NCBI GenBank assembly: GCA_900552655.1
Contig: USAE01000067.1
Span: forward strand, 1 to 6,750
Source of the DNA: an uncultured Clostridium sp.
Lineage (GTDB): Bacteria > Bacillota > Clostridia > TANB77 > CAG-508
DNA length: 6,750 nt
Direction: 5' to 3'
The notes beneath the pieces were generated by a model. It was given only the letters and a program-made list of their open reading frames with translations. It was not told the DNA's origin and did no database searches. Each line of letters opens with the position of its first letter. Within the stretch, counting starts at the first letter, position 1. Below are positions 1-5,642 of this stretch, one piece after another. Both the position numbers and the translations under genes were made by a program.

Positions 1-186
1 GGAAATGTACCAGGATTTGTGGACAACAATGATAAAGATAATACATCAAAAGCAAATGTAATCATAAGTGTAGAAACTGGGGAAGGTATACCAGTAGTAT
101 TACTAATAGCACTAGTTGGATTAGTTGGATTAGAAACAGTAACATTAAGATATGCAGTAGTTCTAACTAAGAAGCAAAAGAAATAA
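1..186 (+). CDS. C-terminal end of a membrane-anchored surface protein (5' partial)
   Basis: Frame 1 is open from the first base to a TAA and gives the last 61 residues of a protein whose start lies outside the window. What remains is a polar, Asn/Asp-rich stretch (GNVPGFVDNNDKDN), then ANVIISVETGEG, then a hydrophobic segment at about residues 31-55 of the fragment, then a basic tail (TKKQKK). This is the layout of a C-terminal membrane anchor with the bulk of the protein outside the cell. No LPXTG is present; VETG is the closest string and lacks the proline. The end aligns by eye with the end of the large protein downstream (SVPDNFKENEDD...APVMLTITLG against NVPGFVDNNDKD...ANVIISVETG), so the two are probably paralogous surface proteins. 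A palindromic terminator follows about 26 bp after the stop. The domains of the missing part cannot be stated. Confidence 0.8.
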   Translation, partial: GNVPGFVDNNDKDNTSKANVIISVETGEGIPVVLLIALVGLVGLETVTLRYAVVLTKKQKK

Positions 187-212
187 TCCAGAGAATTGTA
201 ATAATTAATAAC

Positions 213-245
213 AAAAAAGAATTTCAAATTTGAAATTCTTTTTTT
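213..245 (+). terminator. Intrinsic terminator after the partial surface-protein gene
   Basis: Positions 213-228 and 229-244 are exact reverse complements, so the site is a 32-bp perfect palindrome. It starts with six A and ends in seven T (239-245). The RNA can form a hairpin (AAGAATTTC paired with GAAATTCTT) followed by a U run. The matching A run on the left means it could also stop transcription from the other strand. It separates the upstream gene from the promoters of the next one. Confidence 0.85.
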
Positions 246-251
246 GCATAT

Positions 252-282
252 AGGGATTTTAAGGACCGTCCCCAAAATCCCT
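252..282. repeat. Inverted repeat with GGAC/GTCC core, REP-like
   Basis: AGGGATTTT (252-260) is the exact reverse complement of AAAATCCCT (274-282). The 13-nt spacer contains a second small inverted repeat, GGAC (263-266) and GTCC (268-271). Read on the minus strand the core is GGGGACGGTCCTT, which resembles short palindromes scattered between genes in many Clostridia, some near REP-associated Y1 transposases. The family link is from memory and inferred. No transposase is visible here, and there is no U run, so a terminator is less likely. Confidence 0.45.
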
Positions 283-301
283 GTTCAAAATCTTCCTTGT
301 A

Positions 302-330
302 TTGAAAAGATAGTAAAAATGTAATATAAT
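302..330 (+). promoter_or_regulatory. Sigma-A-type promoter P1 for the thioester surface protein
   Basis: TTGAAA (302-307) and a perfect TATAAT (325-330) are separated by exactly 17 bp. This is the best promoter match in the intergenic region. The predicted start is near 337, giving a leader of about 167 nt with foldable structure before the start codon at 504. Confidence 0.7.
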
Positions 331-351
331 TGTAATGTGAATTTTTGAAGC

Positions 352-382
352 CTACTAGATATAGCAAAAACTATATCCGTAG
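352..382 (+). promoter_or_regulatory. Leader RNA stem-loop in the 5' UTR
   Basis: CTAC (352-355) can pair with GTAG (379-382), and inside it GATATAG (358-364) pairs with CTATATC (371-377) around a CAAAAA loop. That gives 11 base pairs broken by one small internal loop. It would be present only in transcripts from promoter P1. I compared it from memory with c-di-GMP, preQ1, THF, ZTP and fluoride riboswitch consensus sequences and recognised none of them. The function is unknown. Confidence 0.4.
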
Positions 383-405
383 AAGGGATAGATAAGAGTA
401 TAATT

Positions 406-429
406 TAGCTGTAATAACTGCTATTTTTT
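406..429 (+). terminator. Weak attenuator-like hairpin with U run inside the leader
   Basis: TAGC (406-409) pairs with GCTA (420-423). Inside, GU pairs with AC past one mismatch, closing an AAUA loop. Six T follow directly (424-429). The stem is weak, but its position after the leader stem-loop and before the second promoter is what an attenuator would have. In an AT-rich genome such a motif can also arise by chance. Confidence 0.25.
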
Positions 430-433
430 ACTA

Positions 434-461
434 TTGACTATTATGTATAATATAGTAAAAT
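434..461 (+). promoter_or_regulatory. Second promoter P2 for the thioester surface protein
   Basis: TTGACT (434-439) and TAAAAT (456-461) are 16 bp apart, close to the sigma-A consensus. The predicted start is near 468, giving a short leader of about 36 nt that would skip the upstream stem-loop and attenuator-like hairpin. A TATAAT at 446-451 is too close to this -35 box to be its partner. Confidence 0.55.
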
Positions 462-489
462 ACAGTTAGTATATTATGGGGAAAAAAGG

Positions 490-507
490 ATGGTAAAAAA
501 ACTATGA
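490..507 (+). CDS. Possible five-codon leader ORF overlapping the start of the surface-protein gene
   Basis: An ATG at 490 opens MVKKL and stops with TGA at 505-507, sharing ATGA (504-507) with the start of the large gene. GGGG at 478-481 lies 8 nt upstream, a usable Shine-Dalgarno distance, whereas the purine run 485-490 is 13 nt from the ATG at 504, rather far for a normal site. The mini-ORF may deliver ribosomes to the main start by reinitiation. It contains a run of seven A (495-501). Slipping back one base there would fuse it in frame to the large protein as MVKKT-MKLFKK. No product is implied and chance is possible. Confidence 0.3.
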   Translation: MVKKL

Positions 508-3500
508 AACTTTTTAAGAAAATAGCTGTAATTGCTGTAACAATTATGTTAGCTATATGCTTAGGAACAGAAGCATTTGCAGCTACAAATCCAGTAACAT
601 TTGGACTAAGTGAATATAGAAGAGAAACAAATGGAAAACAATATGGGTACAGAATAAACAATGGAAATAAAAAGGTTTGGAAGGTTATTGTATACGAAAA
701 TGATGGAACTACAATGAATTTTGATAATACAATATATTGTCTAAAAGCAGAAAGAGGATTTTATACAGCGACACCAAATACTTTTAAACAAACATATGAT
801 AAAATGTTAGATTTTGCAGATAAAGCAAGCTTAGTACCAGCTATTTTCGAAAATGAAAATTACTACTATTCTGCTATGTGGATTTTAGACCATGCATATA
901 TACCATATTATGCAAAAGCAGGAGATTCTGTAGAAGTACAAGCTAAGAAGAAAGAGCAAGCAGCAAAAGATAGAGAAGCTTTATTAAATGCAACACAAAT
1001 GAGTGATTCATTAAAAGTAGAACTAACAGATGATGATATAGATGTAGTACAACAAATGGCTTTATGGTATTTTACAAATACAAAATCAAATGAAAATTCA
1101 GACATATACCATGTAGACTTTGCAGGAGAACCATCATTCCAAGAAGTTGCAATAGCAGAAAAAGGTGTAGGTTCTTATACAACAATTGCAGATGTTAACC
1201 AAACAAGAGCAGATGCAATGGAAAAATTATACCAATACATAGTAAGCAATGCTAAAAAAGATGAAAACATAGCATATTATAAAAATAATAATGGAAAAAT
1301 AACAGAACCAATAACATTAGCAGAAGAAGTTAATCCAGTTGTAGAGCTAGATGGAAGTAATTATATAGTAGGACCATATAAAATAAACAAAAACAATGAT
1401 ATACCATTTGAGTTAGAAACTAAATTTACAGACCAAAACGGAACAAATTTAAATGGAAAATACACATTATTAAATTCAAATAAAGAACCAGTAGAAGATG
1501 GAAAAACAATAAAAGATTTAATAGGACAAAGCTTTTATATTAATATTCCATCATCTGAAATAGATGATATAACAAAAATAGAATTTAGCTACACAGGTTC
1601 ATATAGGGTAACATCAAAAGGATTCTGGACAACAACACAAAATCCAGATACTGTACAACCATTAGTTGCTGTAGAAAAACAAGATATGCCACTAGCTGGT
1701 AAAAAAGAAGTTGGAGTTGCAAAAAGAGAATTTGACCTAGCTTTAAGAAAATTTATTTCTGAAGTAAACGGAAAAGAAATAAATAGAGAGCCAACAGTAG
1801 ATATTTCGAATTTAAACAAAATGATAGATGGAACAAAAGTTACAACAGCAACCTACAATCACAACAAAAAGCCAGTAGCAGTAAAACCAGGAGATGTAGT
1901 AACATATACAATAAGAGTATATAACGAAGGTGAGCTAGATGGATATGTTGGAGAAATAACAGATTATTTACCACCAGAATTAGAATTTATAAATGATATG
2001 GAAAAATATCCAAAAGAAACAGACTTTAATGCAGGTTATGGTTGGAAGATAGATGCAAGTAATAGCAGAATAATAAAAACAAACAAACTTGCATATTCGG
2101 AAGAAGCAGCAAATAAAGACCAAAATGCTAATAATTTAATAAAAGCATATAATGGAACAACAGTACAGTACAAAGAAGTAAAAGTAAAATGTAAAGTAAA
2201 AAATTCAACAGAAGCATTAAAGAAAATTACAAATTTAGCTCAAATTACAGCAGAAACAGACAGCAAAGGAAATTCAGCAACAGATAGAGATTCTGCTCCA
2301 AATGGAAATTTTGCATTACCAGGAGATACAGAATTACCAACATACAAAGATGACGAAATAAATTCAGGAAAAACATATATACCAGGACAAGAAGACGATG
2401 ATGACTTCGAAAAAGTTATAATACAAGAATTTGACTTATCTTTAAGAAAATTCATATCTGGAAAAAACGGAACAACATTAATAGGAAGAACACCGTCTGT
2501 AGATACTACAAAACTTGCAAATGCAACAGCTACAACGGCAGAATATAATCATCCAAAGAAACCATTAGATATGAAAAGAGGAGATGTTGTAGAATATACA
2601 ATAAGAGTATATAATGAAGGATCAATAGATGGATATGCAAATAAAATACAAGATAAATTACCAGCAGAACTAGAATTTTTACCAGACCATGAAACAAATA
2701 AAACATATGAATGGCAATTAGCAGAAGATGGTAGAACAGTTACAACAGATTATTTATCTAAAGAAAAAGAAAATACTTCAAGAAAGAATTTACTAAAAGG
2801 ATTTGATGGAACAACATTATCATACAAAGATGTAAAAATTGCTTGTAAAATAAAAGATACAGCAGAGTTTGGTAAAAAGCTAACAAATTTAGCAGAAATA
2901 ACAGAATCTAAAGATGCAGATGGAAATGACGTAATAGATAGAGATTCTGAAACAGGAAATGTTCAAGTACCTAGTGATGATGGGTTACCAACATATAAAG
3001 ATAGCGAAATTAATAATGAATATGTACCAGGACAAGAAGACGATGATGACTTCGAAAAAGTAAGAGTAGTATATTTTGACTTAAGCCTAAGAAAATTTAT
3101 AACAGGAGTAAATGACCAAGAAATAACAAATAGAGTACCATCATTAAGTATGGGTGAAGATGGAAACATTAAATATGACCATACAAAAGATCCAGTAGAA
3201 GTAGAAAATAGCAATGTAGTAACATATACAATAAGAGTATATAATGAAGGATTATTAGATGGATACGCAAAAGAATTAAAAGACGATATTCCAGCAGGTT
3301 TAAAATTCTTAGCCAATAACCCAATAAATAGGGAATATAGATGGCAAGAATCAGAAGACGGGCAAAGTGTAGTAACAGATTATTTATCTAAAGAACAAGA
3401 AAAAAATGATGGAGACAATTTGCTTAAAGCATATGACCCAGAAAAGGGATTAACAGAAAATAATCCAGACTATAGAGATGTAAAAATTGCATTTGAAGTA

Positions 3501-4295
3501 ACAGAACCAAATACTTCAGACAGAATACTAGTAAATACAGCAGAAATAAAAGATGACAGTGACAGTTCTGGTGATCCAATAGATGATATAGATTCTACAC
3601 CAAACAACAACAATGAATGGAACAAAGAAGATGACCTAGATAAAGAATTTGTAAAAGTAAAATACTTTGACTTAAGCCTTAAAAAATGGGTAAGCAAAGC
3701 AATTATAATAGATGAGGATGGAAAGCAAACAGTACAAGAAACAGGCCACACAGGAGATGAAGATCCAGAGCCACCAGTAAAAGTTGACTTAGGAAGAAGA
3801 GACATAAATAAAGTAACAGTAAAATTTGAATTCCAAATAAAAGTAACAAATGAGGGTGAAATAGCTGGATATGCAAAAGAAATAACAGACTATATACCAG
3901 AAGGGTTAAAGTTTGTAGAAGAAGATAATCCAGATTGGTATAGAAGAGAAGAACTAAATGGAAAAGAAAGAGTGGCAACAAAAAAACTAGAAAATACATT
4001 ATTAATGCCAGGAGAAAGTAGCTCTGTACCAATAATATTAACATGGATAAATAACCAAGATAATATGGGGTTAAAAACAAATATAGCAGAAATAAGCCAA
4101 GATTATAACGATAGCCATACACCAGATATAGATTCTGTACCAGACAACTTTAAAGAAAACGAAGATGATATAGATGATGCACCAGTAATGCTTACAATAA
4201 CACTAGGAGATACAAAATTATACTTAGGAATAACAGCATTAGTAATAGTAGCATTAGGTGGAGGAATCTTTATAATTAAGAAGTATGTTTTATAA
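504..4295 (+). CDS. Thioester-domain (TQXA-type) surface adhesin with four DUF11-like repeats
   Basis: This is a 1263-residue exported protein, probably an adhesin held at the cell surface. A signal peptide (MKLFKK, a hydrophobic core, then an AFA|A cleavage site after residue 26) precedes an N-terminal thioester domain at about residues 70-250. Its hallmarks are Cys79 in NTIYCLKAERGF and Gln184 in QQMALWYFTN; in characterised Gram-positive adhesins this Cys-Gln pair forms an internal thioester that bonds to host ligands. A linker domain at about 251-405 is not recognised. Four stalk domains follow (about 409-603, 642-822, 857-1035, 1054-1214). The C-terminus has one transmembrane helix (about 1239-1257) and the tail KKYVL; no LPXTG is present. 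The ATG at 504 is the only start that keeps the full signal peptide. Regulation may involve two promoters, a leader hairpin and a leader ORF. Ligand and partners cannot be read from sequence. Confidence 0.88.
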   Translation: MKLFKKIAVIAVTIMLAICLGTEAFAATNPVTFGLSEYRRETNGKQYGYRINNGNKKVWKVIVYENDGTTMNFDNTIYCLKAERGFYTATPNTFKQTYDKMLDFADKASLVPAIFENENYYYSAMWILDHAYIPYYAKAGDSVEVQAKKKEQAAKDREALLNATQMSDSLKVELTDDDIDVVQQMALWYFTNTKSNENSDIYHVDFAGEPSFQEVAIAEKGVGSYTTIADVNQTRADAMEKLYQYIVSNAKKDENIAYYKNNNGKITEPITLAEEVNPVVELDGSNYIVGPYKINKNNDIPFELETKFTDQNGTNLNGKYTLLNSNKEPVEDGKTIKDLIGQSFYINIPSSEIDDITKIEFSYTGSYRVTSKGFWTTTQNPDTVQPLVAVEKQDMPLAGKKEVGVAKREFDLALRKFISEVNGKEINREPTVDISNLNKMIDGTKVTTATYNHNKKPVAVKPGDVVTYTIRVYNEGELDGYVGEITDYLPPELEFINDMEKYPKETDFNAGYGWKIDASNSRIIKTNKLAYSEEAANKDQNANNLIKAYNGTTVQYKEVKVKCKVKNSTEALKKITNLAQITAETDSKGNSATDRDSAPNGNFALPGDTELPTYKDDEINSGKTYIPGQEDDDDFEKVIIQEFDLSLRKFISGKNGTTLIGRTPSVDTTKLANATATTAEYNHPKKPLDMKRGDVVEYTIRVYNEGSIDGYANKIQDKLPAELEFLPDHETNKTYEWQLAEDGRTVTTDYLSKEKENTSRKNLLKGFDGTTLSYKDVKIACKIKDTAEFGKKLTNLAEITESKDADGNDVIDRDSETGNVQVPSDDGLPTYKDSEINNEYVPGQEDDDDFEKVRVVYFDLSLRKFITGVNDQEITNRVPSLSMGEDGNIKYDHTKDPVEVENSNVVTYTIRVYNEGLLDGYAKELKDDIPAGLKFLANNPINREYRWQESEDGQSVVTDYLSKEQEKNDGDNLLKAYDPEKGLTENNPDYRDVKIAFEVTEPNTSDRILVNTAEIKDDSDSSGDPIDDIDSTPNNNNEWNKEDDLDKEFVKVKYFDLSLKKWVSKAIIIDEDGKQTVQETGHTGDEDPEPPVKVDLGRRDINKVTVKFEFQIKVTNEGEIAGYAKEITDYIPEGLKFVEEDNPDWYRREELNGKERVATKKLENTLLMPGESSSVPIILTWINNQDNMGLKTNIAEISQDYNDSHTPDIDSVPDNFKENEDDIDDAPVMLTITLGDTKLYLGITALVIVALGGGIFIIKKYVL
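711..1253 (+). other. Thioester adhesion domain within the surface protein
   Basis: Residues about 70-250 carry the two marks of the TED/TQXA family: a Tyr-Cys motif (Cys79, codon 738-740) and a Gln-x-Ala motif followed by Trp-Tyr-Phe (Gln184, codon 1053-1055). Cys79 is the only cysteine in this domain, which fits a thioester rather than a disulfide. The Asp/Glu/Lys-rich helical stretch at about 138-180 lies between the two motifs. Thioester formation is inferred from the family. Confidence 0.8.
2381..2416 (+). repeat. 36-bp exact direct repeat, copy 1 (inter-domain linker)
   Basis: The 36 bases here are identical to 3026-3061. They encode the acidic linker PGQEDDDDFEKV that joins stalk domains 1 and 2. 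Synonymous positions are also identical, which suggests recent duplication or gene conversion between domains. Confidence 0.85.
3026..3061 (+). repeat. 36-bp exact direct repeat, copy 2 (inter-domain linker)
   Basis: Identical to 2381-2416, 645 bp away and in the same reading frame, joining stalk domains 2 and 3. Recombination between the two copies would remove 645 bp, exactly 215 codons and one domain, without shifting the frame. The linker before domain 4 does not keep this sequence. Confidence 0.85.
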
Positions 4296-4398
4296 TTAAT
4301 AATCGGGACATAATTAATAAAAAGATAAAAAGTGAATGTTTTTAGTAAAATAAATTTAAATTATTAGATAAGAAAGTTTAATAATGAGGATTTATTCG

Positions 4399-4418
4399 AA
4401 GAAAGCATTTGCTTTTTT
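4399..4418 (+). terminator. Probable weak intrinsic terminator after the surface-protein gene
   Basis: AAGAAAGC (4399-4406) pairs with GCTTTTTT (4411-4418) around an ATTT loop, with one G-U pair, and the 3' arm doubles as the U run. It lies about 104 bp after the stop codon. The stem is weak but no better terminator is seen between the two transcription units. Confidence 0.5.
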
Positions 4419-4526
4419 GTATAGGAAAACTATTTAGCAAGGGGCTGTTCATATTAACAAAGAGAAATGCACATATGGCGAAGTCGATTTTTCATTAAGC
4501 TAATGCTAATAAAGGAAAGGTTTTGA

Positions 4527-4555
4527 TTGCAAAAATAAAAGTTTTATGATATTAT
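4527..4555 (+). promoter_or_regulatory. Promoter of the zinc-ribbon protein / PHP operon
   Basis: TTGCAA (4527-4532) and TATTAT (4550-4555) are 17 bp apart. An overlapping alternative is TTGATT (4523-4528) with TATGAT (4545-4550), 16 bp apart. Either predicts a start near 4556-4562 and a leader of about 30 nt. A good Shine-Dalgarno, GAGGG (4579-4583), sits 6 nt before the ATG at 4590. Confidence 0.55.
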
Positions 4556-4589
4556 ATTAGTTACCATAAAGTAGAAATGAGGGAATGAT

Positions 4590-5642
4590 ATGGAAGATAA
4601 AAAAACTGTAAAAGAAATGGTGAATCAAGTTGAAGTAGCTTCAACAACTTTTGAAAAAACAAATACAGATTTAAAAAGAAAATTCTTAATATGGAATATA
4701 GAAGCATTTAATACAATTGCATCTGCTGTATCTGTAAATAGAGGTTCATTTGGAACAGGATATCCATTCTATGTATTAGATAAAGACTTAAAAGGAGATA
4801 TACCAATTATATCAGAGCAAGTTAGATATAATAGACAATTAGTAAAAGATGGTGAGCCAGTGCAAAAGTCAATATGGGAATGTAAGGAATGCCTAAAGAG
4901 AAATTATGCAACAATGCCAGACCTTAAAACTGTATGTAAGCCATGTCCTAATATGCTAGATTCATTAAAGCCGAGAAAGTTGATAAATAGGTTGCCAGAC
5001 TTAGATATGTGGATAGTGTGCAAAGACGGTAAAGTAGAGGTGGCACAAGAAGAGTTAACAAAGTTGTTAGAGAAATATAATATGAGAACATCAGATGTAG
5101 ACCCATTGAAATCGCTAGATGAAGTTGCAGAAATAGCTACTACTTTAAAAGATGGAAAATTCCCAAGAACATTCTTACCAATAGATACGCATATAATGGA
5201 AGAATCTGCAATGATAAAATTAATAGAGCAAGTTCCAAAAGAATTAAAAGAAGCTAAGAGATTTGGAAGAAAACCTTATTTGCCTATAAGACCAAAATCT
5301 TTTAGAAAAGAATGGCAATATGACGACGAAGCGTATAACTTTATTTATGATTATCTTTCTGCTTTTACAGCTTTTAATTTTCCACAAAATTTAGAAGAAA
5401 CTTTAAAAGCAAGTAGATCAAAAGTAATAGAGGAAAATACGCCAGAAGAATTATTCGAATTTCTTATGCAATCAGCAACTCCGGCTAATTTTAGAAGATT
5501 CCAATCATACGAGTTAGAAAGAATTTTCTTAAAAAGAGTAGCAGATTGGAAAATACAAATAAGTAAAAACAAAAAAGAAAGCGATGAGAGTGAGACCATA
5601 AAATATAAAATAGATGAAGGAGAAGACTATGATGAACGTTAA
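4590..5642 (+). CDS. Uncharacterised zinc-ribbon protein in an operon with a PHP phosphoesterase
   Basis: This 350-residue protein has no signal peptide or membrane segment, so it is probably cytoplasmic. I do not recognise the family. The clearest feature is C98-x2-C101 and C116-x2-C119, a four-cysteine zinc-ribbon or zinc-knuckle signature set 14 residues apart, followed by PRKLINRLPDLDMWIVCKDG (residues 128-147). Other stretches that look conserved are DVDPLKSLDEVAEI (169-182), LPIDTHI (196-202) and a Tyr/Trp/Arg-rich segment (230-256). The C-terminus is charged and probably disordered (about 325-350). The start at 4590 is fixed by GAGGG at 6 nt spacing. Its last codons overlap the start of the PHP gene and contain that gene's ribosome binding site, so the two are probably made together. 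A nucleic-acid or nucleotide-related role is a guess from the ribbon and the neighbour. Confidence 0.85.
   Translation: MEDKKTVKEMVNQVEVASTTFEKTNTDLKRKFLIWNIEAFNTIASAVSVNRGSFGTGYPFYVLDKDLKGDIPIISEQVRYNRQLVKDGEPVQKSIWECKECLKRNYATMPDLKTVCKPCPNMLDSLKPRKLINRLPDLDMWIVCKDGKVEVAQEELTKLLEKYNMRTSDVDPLKSLDEVAEIATTLKDGKFPRTFLPIDTHIMEESAMIKLIEQVPKELKEAKRFGRKPYLPIRPKSFRKEWQYDDEAYNFIYDYLSAFTAFNFPQNLEETLKASRSKVIEENTPEELFEFLMQSATPANFRRFQSYELERIFLKRVADWKIQISKNKKESDESETIKYKIDEGEDYDER
5617..5622 (+). promoter_or_regulatory. Ribosome binding site that decides the PHP gene start
   Basis: AAGGAG lies inside the upstream gene, 6 nt before ATG 5629 and 9 nt before ATG 5632. The in-frame ATG at 5614 comes before this site and so is unlikely to be used. 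This supports a start at 5629 (or 5632) and translational coupling. Confidence 0.75.

Larger units (their letters stand above)
1728..4145 (+). repeat. Four tandem DUF11-like stalk domains
   Basis: Each copy begins with FDL(S/A)L(R/K)K(F/W) and has a central (V/T)NEG or YNEG followed by (D/A)GY and a (L/I)P.(E/G)L.F motif. Each ends with N.A(E/Q)I and then D(R/I)DS. The copies start near 1728, 2427, 3072 and 3663. Copies 1-3 are close; copy 4 is the most divergent and shortest. Conserved in all four are a lysine in the first strand (K416, K649, K864, K1061), an Asn-Glu-Gly (E475, E705, E915, E1117) and an asparagine near the end (N577, N795, N1011, N1193). Such a Lys/Glu/Asn set is what an intramolecular isopeptide bond would need, but this is inference. 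Copies 1 and 2 each hold one cysteine in the same strand (C563, C781), where copy 3 has Phe997. Confidence 0.8.
4296..4589. other. Intergenic spacer without a convincing gene
   Basis: Apart from the weak terminator at 4399-4418 and the promoter at 4527-4555, I see nothing firm here. A short frame from the ATG near 4467 (about 19 codons) has no convincing ribosome binding site. The stretch 4440-4500 is less A-rich than its surroundings but matches nothing I recognise. Confidence 0.6.

Noticed and set aside
352..430. Known riboswitch in the adhesin leader
   Set aside because: None of the conserved core sequences of the riboswitch classes I can recall is present; only generic stem-loops are seen.
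549..563. Possible lipobox (LAIC, Cys19) in the signal peptide
   Set aside because: The residue before Cys is Ile rather than Gly/Ala/Ser, and a good signal peptidase I site (AFA|A) follows.
431..661. Minus-strand open frame of 76 codons across the adhesin promoter and signal peptide
   Set aside because: It overlaps promoter P2 and the start of a well-supported gene, and no separate initiation signals are seen.
3703..4122. Minus-strand open frame of 139 codons, Leu/Phe/Tyr-rich
   Set aside because: It lies wholly within stalk domain 4 on the opposite strand; its composition is the mirror of Glu/Lys/Asp/Asn codons, and it has no ribosome binding site.
4962..5033. DLDMW in the zinc-ribbon protein as a nucleotidyltransferase Asp-x-Asp motif
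   Set aside because: The Gly-Ser motif that should precede it in that superfamily is missing, so the match is too weak to name a function.
5614..5628. Upstream ATG giving a 305-residue PHP protein
   Set aside because: The Shine-Dalgarno AAGGAG lies after this ATG and is well spaced for ATG 5629 or 5632; the five extra residues add nothing to the PHP fold.
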